Shown here: piece by piece, positions 44,904-53,020 of the stretch | Layout of the letters: each line of letters begins with the position of its first letter | Position numbering within the stretch: the first letter of the stretch is position 1 | From: Bacteroidota bacterium | GTDB taxonomy: Bacteria; Bacteroidota; Ignavibacteria; Ignavibacteriales; Ignavibacteriaceae | Reading direction: 5' to 3' | Assembly (NCBI GenBank): GCA_022564295.1 | Contig: JADFLR010000010.1 | Coordinates: 79,464-143,463 of the forward strand | DNA length: 64,000 nucleotides | Program-made: the position numbers and the translations under genes | The notes under the pieces: generated by a model | What the model was told of the DNA's origin: nothing | The model's database searches: none | Seen by the model: only the letters and a program-made list of their open reading frames with translations

Positions 44904-45737
44904 ATGAAAAAGTTATATTTATTTTTTATTACCGTTTTTGCAGTTGCTGCGTTTACCGGTTGTTCAAATGATAGTGAAATTAAAACTACCGGTTCGGGAC
45001 TTAAATATTTTGATGAAACAGTTGGTGAAGGAAAAGATGCGGAAATTGGTGATTTATTATCAATTCATTTTAAAGGTTGGATAGTTATGGACAGCACAAA
45101 CCTATTTTCTGATTGGACCAAAGATTCAACACGTTTGCCATACTTGATTGGCGATAGTTACAGACAAGGGCAAGTTGTAAAATTTGTTCTGGGCGAAGAT
45201 GCTTTCATTAGAGGAACCGATGAAGGAATTATTGGTATGAAACCGAATGGGAAAAGAATGATTGTTATTCCTTCAGAGCTTGCTTATGGCGAACAGGGAA
45301 TGGGTCCTGTTCCACCGAACGCCGATTTGAAAGTTTTAATAGAATTACTTGATGTAAAAGATCCTATTGTGGCAGAAATGTGGGATGTTGACAAATCAAA
45401 AATAAAAACAACTGAAAGCGGGCTGATGTATGTAATCATTGAAGAAGGTGAAGGTGATTTTGCCACGGCTGGTAATGTAGTAACAGTTCATTATTCAGGT
45501 TATTTGGAAGATAGTACTAAATTCGACAGCTCGGTTGAAAAAGATGAACCATTTTCTTTTGTTATTGGTAACAAACAGGTAATTGCCGGCTGGGATGAAG
45601 GATTAAGATTTCTGAAAAAAGGGGGTAAAGCAAGATTTGTCATTCCCCCTTCATTAGGGTACGGTGATATTACTGCCGGAAAAATACCTCCGAACTCAAC
45701 GCTAATTTTTGATGTTGAATTGCTTGATGTAAAGTAA
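44904..45737 (+). CDS. Tandem FKBP-type peptidyl-prolyl isomerase lipoprotein
   Basis: Lipoprotein of 277 residues. The lipobox is in AAFTGCSN. Two FKBP domains follow: about 30-150 (GDLLSIHFKGWIV, FVLGEDAFIRGTDEGI, VIPSELAYGEQGMGPVPPNADL) and about 170-277 (VVTVHYSGYLEDSTKFDSS, FVIGNKQVIAGWDEGL, VIPPSLGYGDITAGKIPPNSTL). Each domain has the typical Tyr, Asp, Phe, Val-Ile, Trp and Tyr active-site residues, though the first lacks the FDSS motif and has an insertion. It probably acts in periplasmic or surface protein folding. AAAGGAAA precedes the ATG. A palindrome follows at 45754. Confidence 0.9.
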   Translation: MKKLYLFFITVFAVAAFTGCSNDSEIKTTGSGLKYFDETVGEGKDAEIGDLLSIHFKGWIVMDSTNLFSDWTKDSTRLPYLIGDSYRQGQVVKFVLGEDAFIRGTDEGIIGMKPNGKRMIVIPSELAYGEQGMGPVPPNADLKVLIELLDVKDPIVAEMWDVDKSKIKTTESGLMYVIIEEGEGDFATAGNVVTVHYSGYLEDSTKFDSSVEKDEPFSFVIGNKQVIAGWDEGLRFLKKGGKARFVIPPSLGYGDITAGKIPPNSTLIFDVELLDVK

Positions 45738-45753
45738 TTAATATTTTTACGTG

Positions 45754-45775
45754 GCTCAGGACAATTGTCCTGAGC
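45754..45775. repeat. Perfect palindrome between convergent genes (family B repeat)
   Basis: A perfect 22-base palindrome with half-site GCTCAGGACAA (45754-45764) lies between the FKBP gene and the convergent fructosamine kinase gene. Its flanks extend the pairing with one mismatch to 28 bases. A diverged sister, with GTTCAAGACA and TGTCCTGAAC, is at 60654-60674. It could act as a two-way terminator. Confidence 0.65.
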
Positions 45776-45780
45776 TACTA

Positions 45781-46653
45781 TTAAATGTAATAACTAATCA
45801 AACTCATCGCTTGAGAATAGTAACCTCCGCCAAACAGGTTGAGATGATTTAATACATGGTAGAATTTATAAATATTTTCTCTGTATTCATATCCAGCAGT
45901 TAAGGGAAAAGCTTCATTATAAGCACCATAAAACCTAGAATCAAAACCACCAAAAAGTTTTGTCATTGCCAGATCAGCTTCGCGGTTACCGTAATAAACA
46001 GCAGGATCAATTAAGCAAGCAAACCCTTTGTTGTTAATTAAGTAGTTGCCGCCCCAGAGGTCGCCGTGCAGTAGAGATGGCTTCTCTCCATCATCAACAA
46101 CAATTTCATCTATTTTATTTTCTAATACAGCTATTGATTTTCGCAATTCGGAAGTTGAATTACCTCTTCCTTCAGCTAAATGTAATTGAAAGAGAATCCT
46201 TTTGTTAAAATAAAATTTTGTCCAATCGTGTTTTTCGTCTTCTTCTGGAATATTTATCTGTGGATTTGAACCAATATAATTGTCTTCATAAAATCCATAA
46301 AATTCGCTTGTAAATTTGTGCAGAAGTGCAAATTTTCTACCAAAGTCTTCAGAAAAATTTTTCTGTTTATTTCCTGCTTCTATTTGTTCGAGTAATATGT
46401 AATCTTCATCATAACAAATTACATCCGGAATTTTAATCACACCGGCTTTATTTAATTCCTGCAAACCATGTACTTCCTTTATAAACATATTATTGTTTAC
46501 AGTGGAATTATATTTTAGGAAGTAAATTTTCCCCACGTCGGTATCTATCTTGCAAGCATTACTTATACATCCCCCTAAGAGTGATTGAGAACCGATAATT
46601 TTCGAGTTCAGTTCTTTCTCAATTTTTGCTTTTATCTTGCTGTTTAATATCAT
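45781..46653 (-). CDS. Fructosamine/ribulosamine 3-kinase family protein
   Basis: Cytoplasmic kinase of 290 residues. The C-terminal catalytic part holds LLHGDLWGGNYLIN (catalytic Asp loop) and FACLIDPAVYYGNREADLAMTKLFGGF, the signature of the fructosamine kinase family (FN3K). Members phosphorylate ketoamines such as fructosamines or ribulosamines on proteins, a first step in deglycation. The ATG lies inside the upstream LMW phosphatase gene (35-bp overlap). The pairing of an FN3K-like kinase with a low-molecular-weight phosphatase is known in other bacteria and is thought to deal with phosphorylated ketoamines. Confidence 0.88.
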   Translation of the reverse strand: MILNSKIKAKIEKELNSKIIGSQSLLGGCISNACKIDTDVGKIYFLKYNSTVNNNMFIKEVHGLQELNKAGVIKIPDVICYDEDYILLEQIEAGNKQKNFSEDFGRKFALLHKFTSEFYGFYEDNYIGSNPQINIPEEDEKHDWTKFYFNKRILFQLHLAEGRGNSTSELRKSIAVLENKIDEIVVDDGEKPSLLHGDLWGGNYLINNKGFACLIDPAVYYGNREADLAMTKLFGGFDSRFYGAYNEAFPLTAGYEYRENIYKFYHVLNHLNLFGGGYYSQAMSLISYYI

Positions 46654-47122
46654 TAATTACCCTGTTAAGCAACCCGTTGGTAGCATCTTCAAGCATATCA
46701 AGAACTTCTTCAAAACCGGAGGCGCTGTTATAATATGGATCCGGTATTTCATCAATTGTGCAGTTTTCGCAAAAATCCACCATCCTGAAAATTTTGTGTT
46801 TGTGATTATTTAATACATCCATCGATTTTATATCTTCAAGATTTTCATTATCCATAGTAACGATATAATCAAACTGCTCAAAATCTTTTGCCATATCAAA
46901 TTGACGGGCAGTACTGTCAACAATGTAACCGCGTTTTTTTGCATATACTATCATTCTCGAATCTGCAGATTCCCCGCTGTGATATTCAATTGTTCCTGCA
47001 GAATCAATTTCAATCTTATCGCTTAAATTATTTTTCTCAATTGTTTTTTTCATTATTGCTTCTGCTGCGGGCGACCTGCATATATTACCCATGCAAACAA
47101 ACAATATTCTTTTTTTATTCAT
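46619..47122 (-). CDS. Low-molecular-weight protein-tyrosine-phosphatase
   Basis: Phosphatase of 167 residues. The P-loop is at the N-terminus: FVCMGNICRSPAAEAIM (CxxxxxR-S, nucleophile Cys at about 10). The general acid lies in EIPDPYYNSASGFEEVLDML (Asp of DPYY). The length matches the family. It overlaps the fructosamine-kinase gene by 35 bp. It may dephosphorylate tyrosine-phosphorylated proteins or, given its partner, ribulosamine- or erythrulosamine-phosphates on proteins, an activity reported for this phosphatase class. Confidence 0.92.
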   Translation of the reverse strand: MNKKRILFVCMGNICRSPAAEAIMKKTIEKNNLSDKIEIDSAGTIEYHSGESADSRMIVYAKKRGYIVDSTARQFDMAKDFEQFDYIVTMDNENLEDIKSMDVLNNHKHKIFRMVDFCENCTIDEIPDPYYNSASGFEEVLDMLEDATNGLLNRVINDIKQQDKSKN

Positions 47123-47194
47123 CCAAATGTACCCGGTAGTTATAATTTTTCTGAAATAATGTTATAGTTCAGAATAAAACCTAATTAGCCAATC

Positions 47195-47269
47195 TGTCAT
47201 TCCCACGAAAGTGGGAATCCCTCAAAAAAAAATTAAACCTTATGGATTCCCGTTTTCACTGGAATGACA
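47195..47269. repeat. Dispersed inverted-repeat element (family A)
   Basis: Left arm TGTCATTCCCACGAAAGTGG... (starting at 47195) and right arm starting GGATTCCCGTTTTCACTGG (47244-47269) are imperfect inverted copies around an A/T-rich middle of about 20 bases. The element lies in noncoding DNA between the LMW phosphatase and YjbQ genes. A second copy is at 58810-58885. The form recalls small miniature inverted repeats. Confidence 0.7.
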
Positions 47270-47322
47270 TTTTTATGGAACACCCAATAATATTTGCTTC
47301 CAAAATAATATTAATTTATTTC

Positions 47323-47745
47323 TTATTCGCCCTGTACTGTAATTAATAATTTTCTCTGCCCGCCGTGGTTTCTATGTTCGCAAAGGTAAATTCCTTGCCA
47401 GGTTCCCAAATTAAATTTACCGTTTGATATTGGAATTGTAAGTGATGTACCAAGCAAACTTGATTTTATATGTGCAGGCATATCATCCGCACCTTCGCTG
47501 GTGTGTAAATAATATGGTTCGTTTTCTTTTACTGAATGATTAAAAAATTTTTCCATATCGCTGCGAACATCCGGATCAAAGTTTTCATTTAAAGTTAATG
47601 ATGCGGAGGTATGTTTTAATAGAAGATGAGCCAATCCAATTTTGATATTCGCTATTTCAGGGAGTTGACTAAGCACCTCATTTGTAATAAGATGAAAGCC
47701 GCGTGATTGAGGTTTTAATTTTATTTCTTTTTGAAACCATTTCAT
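47323..47745 (-). CDS. YjbQ/UPF0047 family protein
   Basis: Cytoplasmic protein of 140 residues of the YjbQ family, of a single conserved domain. Motifs: [28 protein letters not shown] (KHTSASL), [20 protein letters not shown] and [23 protein letters not shown]. The conserved histidines and arginine form the known metal- or phosphate-binding trimer site. Some members show secondary thiamine-phosphate synthase activity, which probably is not the true role. It is at the end of the minus-strand group 47323-49964. Confidence 0.9.
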   Translation of the reverse strand: MKWFQKEIKLKPQSRGFHLITNEVLSQLPEIANIKIGLAHLLLKHTSASLTLNENFDPDVRSDMEKFFNHSVKENEPYYLHTSEGADDMPAHIKSSLLGTSLTIPISNGKFNLGTWQGIYLCEHRNHGGQRKLLITVQGE

Positions 47746-47772
47746 TTTTGTTGTGCATTACTATGCTTTTGG

Positions 47773-48171
47773 CTATTTAATCCTTTTCAATTCAATTTTT
47801 AAACCATTCACGAAATTGTATTTATCCAATCCTTCACAGTTACCAATTACTATTACTGTATCTCCCTCGCTAAATCTTGCTGCTTTATTTTCATCAATTT
47901 CATTCATAAAAAAACAGAATAGACTTATTTCACTCTCACCTGTGTTTAATTCAAGAACATTTCTTCCTTCATGAAGGTTATAAAATGCTTTTACAGTTCC
48001 GGTAACTTCTAATTCTTTATCAAGAAAATTATTATCTGCTTCAGTTTTATTTTTAGAATATGAAGCCGCAAGATTAACAGCATCTACCTTAAGCGAAATC
48101 GTTTCTGTATAATAAATAAAAACTGCTGCAATCAGTAATACCAGCATTATAGCATTGCTGATTTTTTTCAT
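47773..48171 (-). CDS. OB-fold (tRNA_anti-like) protein with N-terminal membrane helix
   Basis: Small protein of 132 residues. A signal-anchor helix (about 5-22) is followed by AASYSKNKTEADNNFLDKELEVTGTV, FYNLHEGRNVLELNT and GDTVIVIGNCEGLDKYN, the tRNA_anti-like OB-fold domain that occurs in Bacteroidota envelope proteins. The fold may bind oligosaccharide or nucleic acid; here the helix puts it in the periplasm. It lies 12 bp after the TolB-like gene and 27 bp before yjbQ, so the four genes appear co-transcribed. Confidence 0.72.
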   Translation of the reverse strand: MKKISNAIMLVLLIAAVFIYYTETISLKVDAVNLAASYSKNKTEADNNFLDKELEVTGTVKAFYNLHEGRNVLELNTGESEISLFCFFMNEIDENKAARFSEGDTVIVIGNCEGLDKYNFVNGLKIELKRIK

Positions 48172-48183
48172 AACATTATTATG

Positions 48184-49233
48184 TTAGTCAATCCAATCGG
48201 CGATGAAAATATTTGTATCACCTTTTTTCTTGTTGAACCTGTTGGAAGCAAATATTAATCGTTTTCCGTCTCTTGTAAACATCGGGAAACCATCAAAGGA
48301 TTTATTAAATGTGATCTGCTCCAAATTCGAACCGTCAGTATTAATTGTATAAAGATCAAAATTTCTGCCCGTTTCACTGTTAACATTTGAAGCGAAAATT
48401 ATCTTCTCCATGTTCGGATGAAAGAACGGACCAAAACTTGCTTTACCAAAATTTGTAACCTGTTCCATATTTTTTCCATCGGCATCCATCACATAAATTT
48501 CTAAAGCAGATGGTCTTACCAAACCGTTTTCAACAAGATCGTTGTAATCAGCAAGTTCTTTTTCGGTTTTCGGTCTGCTGGTTCTGAAAACAATTTTAGA
48601 ACCATCCTGTGAAAAGAACGGACCGCCGTCATAACCTTGTTCAAATGTTAAACGTGTTTGATTCTTTCCGTCAATATCCATCACATAGATTTCAGGATCA
48701 CCATCACGCAGCGAAGTAAAAACTATTTTATCACCTTTCGGCGAAACAGTAGCTTCCGCATCATAACCATCAGTAAAGGTTAAGCGTTCTACATCCGAGC
48801 CATCAGCATTAGCTGAAAAAATATCGAAAGATTCATAAAGTTTCCAAACATATCCTTTCGAAAAATCTGGAGGCTGCGGACAATCATCATCAGCTAAGTG
48901 AGTCGATGAATAAATTATTCTTTGATCGCCGGGAAGGAAATAAGAACAGGTTGTTTTTCCATTTCCGGAAGACACCATTTTTTTATCCGAACCATCAAGA
49001 TTCATAATAAAAATCTGGTCGCATTCGATATCACCAAATGCCCGCTGAAATATTAATTTCTTCTCATCAAAGGAAAGGTATGCTTCGGCATTTTGTCCTT
49101 CTTCCGTAAGCATTTTTATATTGGCAAGATGTTTTTCACCTTCAATTTTATATTTATCACCGGGAGAAAAATAGATGAATCCGAATGCCATTAACGCAAA
49201 TATGATTATAGTGATTGTGTTTGTTTTGCGCAT
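48184..49233 (-). CDS. TolB-like PD40 beta-propeller protein
   Basis: Exported protein of 349 residues. A signal or anchor segment (about 1-25) precedes a six-bladed WD40-like (PD40) propeller. Repeats read KIVFTSLRDGDPEIYVMDIDG, KIVFRTSRP, EKIIFASNVNSETGRNFDLYTINTDG and KRLIFASNRFNKKKGDTNIF. This is the TolB/DPP4-like propeller without a peptidase domain. It has no TolB N-terminal domain and no tolA-pal genes nearby, so a Tol-pal role is not supported. The gene sits 14 bp after the MBL gene. Confidence 0.84.
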   Translation of the reverse strand: MRKTNTITIIIFALMAFGFIYFSPGDKYKIEGEKHLANIKMLTEEGQNAEAYLSFDEKKLIFQRAFGDIECDQIFIMNLDGSDKKMVSSGNGKTTCSYFLPGDQRIIYSSTHLADDDCPQPPDFSKGYVWKLYESFDIFSANADGSDVERLTFTDGYDAEATVSPKGDKIVFTSLRDGDPEIYVMDIDGKNQTRLTFEQGYDGGPFFSQDGSKIVFRTSRPKTEKELADYNDLVENGLVRPSALEIYVMDADGKNMEQVTNFGKASFGPFFHPNMEKIIFASNVNSETGRNFDLYTINTDGSNLEQITFNKSFDGFPMFTRDGKRLIFASNRFNKKKGDTNIFIADWID

Positions 49234-49247
49234 ATTTTTTTTACTTG

Positions 49248-49964
49248 TTATTCCGGAACGTGAACTAAAAAATATTCTTTTGCTGTTTTGCCAATGGATT
49301 TTGCTTCCTTTAATGTCATGTGCATATCATCGGGTTCATCATCTTCATGTCCTGCTTCAATTATTGCAAGGTCTGCATTTTTTGCATGTCTAACCAAAGT
49401 ATCGCAATAAGCAGTATCGCCGCCATAGCATATTTTTTTATTATCGTAAGTAAATTTATATCCTATTGCAGGCACCTGCCTTTTTGAACCATCATTTAAA
49501 AACTCCTTGTGTATAACCGGGAAAGGTTTGATGGTCACGTTTTTACTATTAAAGCTTTTTACATCTTCTATTCGTCTCAATGTTATTTTGTAAGGAATTG
49601 TATCTAAGTAAACATGCTCGAAAGCATTGTAAATACTTTCTATTTCCACACAGCCCTTTGGATAATGAATTGTGAGAGGTGACCTTTTTCTCATTACTCT
49701 AAGGTATGTAAGCAGAGACCAAACACCTCCAACATGATCATGATGACCGTGAGTGATAAATATATCAGATATTTTAAGAATTTGTTTTGTGCCTTCTTCC
49801 GAATTAAGATCGCGAAGAATACCATCGCCTGGATCGACAACAAAATTAGCTTCACCTGCTTTTATTAAAATTCCCGTTGCAATATTTGGAATGGAACAGA
49901 ATATTTTAATTGAAAAATCTTTTTTCTTCCATGTTAGTGGATATTTTTGTTCTTTCATTTTCAT
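49248..49964 (-). CDS. MBL-fold metallo-hydrolase (RNase Z-like)
   Basis: Metallo-hydrolase of 238 residues. Seen: FITHGHHDHVGGVWSLL (HxHxDH, with the Zn pair), VVDPGDGILRDLN near the start, YGGDTAYCDTLVRHAKNADLAIIEAGH (Asp ligand) and a final HMTLKEAKSIGKTAKEYFLVH, matching the RNase Z-like class that has a late histidine. The C-terminus seems short compared with tRNase Z (about 300), so it is probably a general RNase Z-like hydrolase rather than tRNA 3' processing. It heads the four-gene minus-strand group. The start may be at ATG 49964 or at the next Met two codons later. Confidence 0.84.
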   Translation of the reverse strand: MKMKEQKYPLTWKKKDFSIKIFCSIPNIATGILIKAGEANFVVDPGDGILRDLNSEEGTKQILKISDIFITHGHHDHVGGVWSLLTYLRVMRKRSPLTIHYPKGCVEIESIYNAFEHVYLDTIPYKITLRRIEDVKSFNSKNVTIKPFPVIHKEFLNDGSKRQVPAIGYKFTYDNKKICYGGDTAYCDTLVRHAKNADLAIIEAGHEDDEPDDMHMTLKEAKSIGKTAKEYFLVHVPE

Positions 49965-50000
49965 TCACTCACTATTAAATCTGTATTAGAGAAATAATCG

Positions 50001-50456
50001 TTATCGATCCTTAAAGTATTCACAATTTTTGGGGTTAGAGCATCGTGCGAAAATGTTAAAGGAATAGCTTTCAAATTCAAAACCGAGCTCTCTGCTAATT
50101 TTATCAGGTAACGGACTCAATTGTTTATCGGAAAATTCTACAATTCGTCCACAATCTATACAGATAAGATGATCGTGCACTTTTCTTTTAAAACTGCTTT
50201 CATATCTCGTAAGGTTTTCGCCAAAGTGACGCTTGCTTAAAAGATTACATTGTACAAGTAGTTCGAGGGTTTTGTACACAGTTGCCCGCGATATACTGGA
50301 GTTTTCATTTTTCATCAGTACATACAGATCATCTGCACCGAAGTGACCATCATAATCTAATGCTGCATCCATCACTTCAAAACGTTCAGGTGTAATCCTG
50401 TATTTCTCATTCTTTAAGAAAATTCTGAATATTTCAATTGCTTGTTTGTGTTTCAA
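50001..50456 (-). CDS. fur: Fur-family metal-responsive regulator
   Basis: DNA-binding regulator of 151 residues. The winged helix contains YRITPERFEVMDAALDYDGHFGADDLYVLM and the recognition helix SISRATVYKTLELL. The dimerisation half has KVHDHLICIDCGRIVEFSD, with HDHLIC the metal signature and the Cys pair ICIDC. The C-terminal SRCSNPKNC-like text reads ARCSNPKNCEYF. It lies 67 bp after feoB on the same strand, so iron uptake and its regulator are probably co-transcribed. The exact type (Fur, PerR or Zur) cannot be settled, though the link to feoAB favours Fur. Confidence 0.88.
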   Translation of the reverse strand: MKHKQAIEIFRIFLKNEKYRITPERFEVMDAALDYDGHFGADDLYVLMKNENSSISRATVYKTLELLVQCNLLSKRHFGENLTRYESSFKRKVHDHLICIDCGRIVEFSDKQLSPLPDKISRELGFEFESYSFNIFARCSNPKNCEYFKDR

Positions 50457-50523
50457 TTAATCATCTTTTTTTATTCTTTAAAAATATTATTGATGCCGAC
50501 TAATAGCAATGAGGCAGCAAACT

Positions 50524-52560
50524 TTAATTTACTCCCAGTAATCTCAAACCATTTACCATGATAAATGCCATCACATAAGCCAATGAAGTAAAAATAACAA
50601 TCTGCAATAACGGAATTCTCCATCCACCTGTTTCTTTCCTTGATACTGCGACTGTTGAAATGCATTGAAGTGCAAAAGCGAAGAACACAATTAACCCAAT
50701 AATGGTTGCAGGTGTGAATAACTTTTTGCCTGTATCGGTAATCCGTGCGGCTTCCATCGAACTTAACAAAGAGGTCTGCAAGTTTTCACCACTTTCCGTT
50801 ACTTTAAAAATTAATGCAAGAGAAGATACAAATACTTCGCGTGCAACAAATGCCGACATAAGTGATACGCCCACTCTCCAATCTAATCCCAAAGGAGTCA
50901 TAACAGGTTGAATAATTTTTCCTAAATAAGCAGCATAAGAATTTTCTAACCGTTCCGATTTTTCTAATTGAACTAATTCATCCCGTGATAAATTATCTGC
51001 TGTAATATTCTGATCGCTGCCCGGGAAGTAAGTTAAAAACCAGATGAACAATGAGAATACAATAATAATCGGTCCGGCTCTATAAACATATTGCTTAGAA
51101 CTTGAGTATGTATTCCGTATCAATGCTTTAATCGTAGGAATTTTATAGGTTGGTAATTCAAGAATAAACGATGAATTATCTTCTGCTTTAATGATATTTT
51201 TTCTGAATTTATTAATTAATGCAACCACTATTACTGATGTAACAGTACTGAAGAGATAAATGGCTGCGAGCAAAAATCCACCTATCCATGGTTTATCTGA
51301 AGGTGTAAGATATGCAAGCAGTAAAGCATAAACCGGAAGTCGGGCGCTGCAACTCATCAAGGGAAGAATAAATATTGTCAGTAATCTTTCACGTCTGTTT
51401 GGAATTGTGCGCGCTGCTAACATTGCAGGAATAGCACACGCAAACCCTGAAAGCATAGGTACAAACGATCTTCCATTCAGTCCAATTTTCGATAGCGGTT
51501 TATCAATAAGCATCGCACCTCGAGCCAAATAACCTGTATCTTCAAGAATACCTAATATTATAAACAATATAATTATTTGAGGCACAAAAACTAAAACTGA
51601 TCCTGCTCCACTTATGATGCCGTCTGAAACCAGACTAGAAAACCATCCGTGGCCGAGTGAATCGGAAGCTGATTGCGCTAAATAACTGAAGAAGTTATCG
51701 ACTAATCCCATTAGTGGACTGGCAAGCCAGAAGATGGATGAAAACGTAAATCCCATTATCAAAATGAAAATTATTATTCCCCATACTTTATGTAAAAGTA
51801 TTCTATCAATTCTAAGTGTTAATTCATCAGGAGTATTTTCCCTCCCGATATAAGGAGTGCTTATAATCTTTAAATGTTTATTAGCTCTTTCAATATCAAC
51901 AAATCTCTTATCCGCGGTATCTTCTAAAACATCGTTGGTTATCTCTTCAATCTTTTTATATGAATCGATCAGTTTTATTTTATTTGAAATTATTTGGAAT
52001 GGTTTTGATTTTGGTTTTCCGTTTTCATTTATCTCCTTCAAGATGTCATCTAAGGAATGGATCAATGATTCAATTCCTTCACCTGTTCTGCCATTTATTT
52101 TTATAACATCACAGTTAAGTTTCTCGCTTAATTTTTTTTCAGGGATAAACAACCCTTTTTTCTGTAAAATATCATTCATCGTGAGAACGATTATTACTTT
52201 AAAACCTGATTCGATTAATTGAATTGCAAGCAAAAGATGACGTGAAAGCTGGCTCGAATCAATTGTGATAATTATTAAATTCGGTGAACCAAGGCGTGGG
52301 TGATTATAAAGTGAATCGACTGAAACTTTTTCATCGGGTGAGTTCGGGATTAAACTTATTATTCCCGGAGAGTCTAAGATTTCGGCATTTATTTTATATT
52401 TGTCTAAAAACCTGCTGGTAGAATATTCTACAGTGGAGCCGGGATAATTAACAGTTTTATAGTTTTTTCCGCTTAATAAATTGAAAAGGGTTGTTTTCCC
52501 TGAATTTGGAGGACCAACTAATGTTACTAAAGAAGTTTCTTCTGTTATTTGCAAGTTCAT
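50524..52560 (-). CDS. feoB: Ferrous iron transporter FeoB
   Basis: Membrane ferrous iron transporter of 678 residues. The N-terminal GTPase domain (about 10-180) has G1 GPPNSGKT (16-23), G2-region YPGSTVEY and G3 DSPG (63-66). The G4 motif, usually NxxD, reads TMND (127-130): the Asn is Thr, which may weaken guanine selection. About 190-250 is the helical domain. The membrane part shows the gating helices (GRSFVPMLSGFACAIPAM, RRERLLTIFILPLMSCSARLPVYALLL) and a C-terminal REVFVSSLALIF. A 4-bp overlap with feoA and a fur gene downstream complete the operon. Confidence 0.93.
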   Translation of the reverse strand: MNLQITEETSLVTLVGPPNSGKTTLFNLLSGKNYKTVNYPGSTVEYSTSRFLDKYKINAEILDSPGIISLIPNSPDEKVSVDSLYNHPRLGSPNLIIITIDSSQLSRHLLLAIQLIESGFKVIIVLTMNDILQKKGLFIPEKKLSEKLNCDVIKINGRTGEGIESLIHSLDDILKEINENGKPKSKPFQIISNKIKLIDSYKKIEEITNDVLEDTADKRFVDIERANKHLKIISTPYIGRENTPDELTLRIDRILLHKVWGIIIFILIMGFTFSSIFWLASPLMGLVDNFFSYLAQSASDSLGHGWFSSLVSDGIISGAGSVLVFVPQIIILFIILGILEDTGYLARGAMLIDKPLSKIGLNGRSFVPMLSGFACAIPAMLAARTIPNRRERLLTIFILPLMSCSARLPVYALLLAYLTPSDKPWIGGFLLAAIYLFSTVTSVIVVALINKFRKNIIKAEDNSSFILELPTYKIPTIKALIRNTYSSSKQYVYRAGPIIIVFSLFIWFLTYFPGSDQNITADNLSRDELVQLEKSERLENSYAAYLGKIIQPVMTPLGLDWRVGVSLMSAFVAREVFVSSLALIFKVTESGENLQTSLLSSMEAARITDTGKKLFTPATIIGLIVFFAFALQCISTVAVSRKETGGWRIPLLQIVIFTSLAYVMAFIMVNGLRLLGVN

Positions 52561-52778
52561 GTAACAATAATGCAGTCAGCTTCTTTCCTGCGCATAGCAA
52601 TTAAAGTACCTCTAACTGAAAATGCCATTGGATCATCGAAAGCCGAAATATTGACTAATTCAATCTCTTGACCTGGAGTAAAACCTATTTCAATTATTCT
52701 CTGATGCGACGGGTTTGATGTATCGATATCATTTATTATTACTTTTTCGCCAAATTTAATGTTTGCTGCTGTTCTCAT
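52557..52778 (-). CDS. feoA: FeoA, small SH3-like accessory protein
   Basis: SH3-like protein of 73 residues with the FeoA pattern: KVIINDIDTSNPSHQRIIEIGFTPGQEIELV and DDPMAFSVRGTLIAMRRKEADCIIV. It is thought to modulate FeoB by contacting the cytosolic GTPase domain. Its stop overlaps the feoB ATG by four bases (ATGT). It starts at ATG 52778 and is the first gene of feoA-feoB-fur; a perfect palindrome lies about 35 bp upstream. Confidence 0.92.
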   Translation of the reverse strand: MRTAANIKFGEKVIINDIDTSNPSHQRIIEIGFTPGQEIELVNISAFDDPMAFSVRGTLIAMRRKEADCIIVT

Positions 52779-52811
52779 TTTTATCCCTAAGAATAATCCA
52801 CTATTATTATT

Positions 52812-52824
52812 TAGATTTAATCTA
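52812..52824 (-). promoter_or_regulatory. Palindromic operator candidate upstream of feoA
   Basis: TAGATT-T-AATCTA is a perfect 6-1-6 palindrome 34 bases upstream of the feoA ATG. A second symmetrical pair, AATAAT (52792-52797) and ATTATT (52803-52808), lies between it and the gene. Fur-family boxes are AT-rich 7-1-7 inverted repeats, so this could be the Fur operator. It is not a match to the classic GATAATGATAATC core, and no other copy was found to support it. Confidence 0.4.
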
Positions 52825-53020
52825 TATAAAGATAAAAATATACGGGATTAAAGTCAAGGAATGAATTTTTTTTTTACGTGTAAAGTTATCCAATTAGTCT
52901 TTTTCTCCCTATTATTAGTGACAAAATTGGGCAATATCGCACAGAATCTTCTTAATTGTATGGTACTATTTTTGCCAATAAATCATTGTTTTTCATAATA
53001 AAAAGTACATTATCAATAAA

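Noticed and set aside
48184..49233. TolB of a Tol-Pal system
   Set aside because: The propeller is similar, but the TolB N-terminal domain and neighbouring tolQRA-pal genes are missing.
49248..49964. tRNase Z (tRNA 3' processing)
   Set aside because: The metal site fits the RNase Z-like class, but the chain is shorter than tRNase Z and lacks a visible exosite arm.
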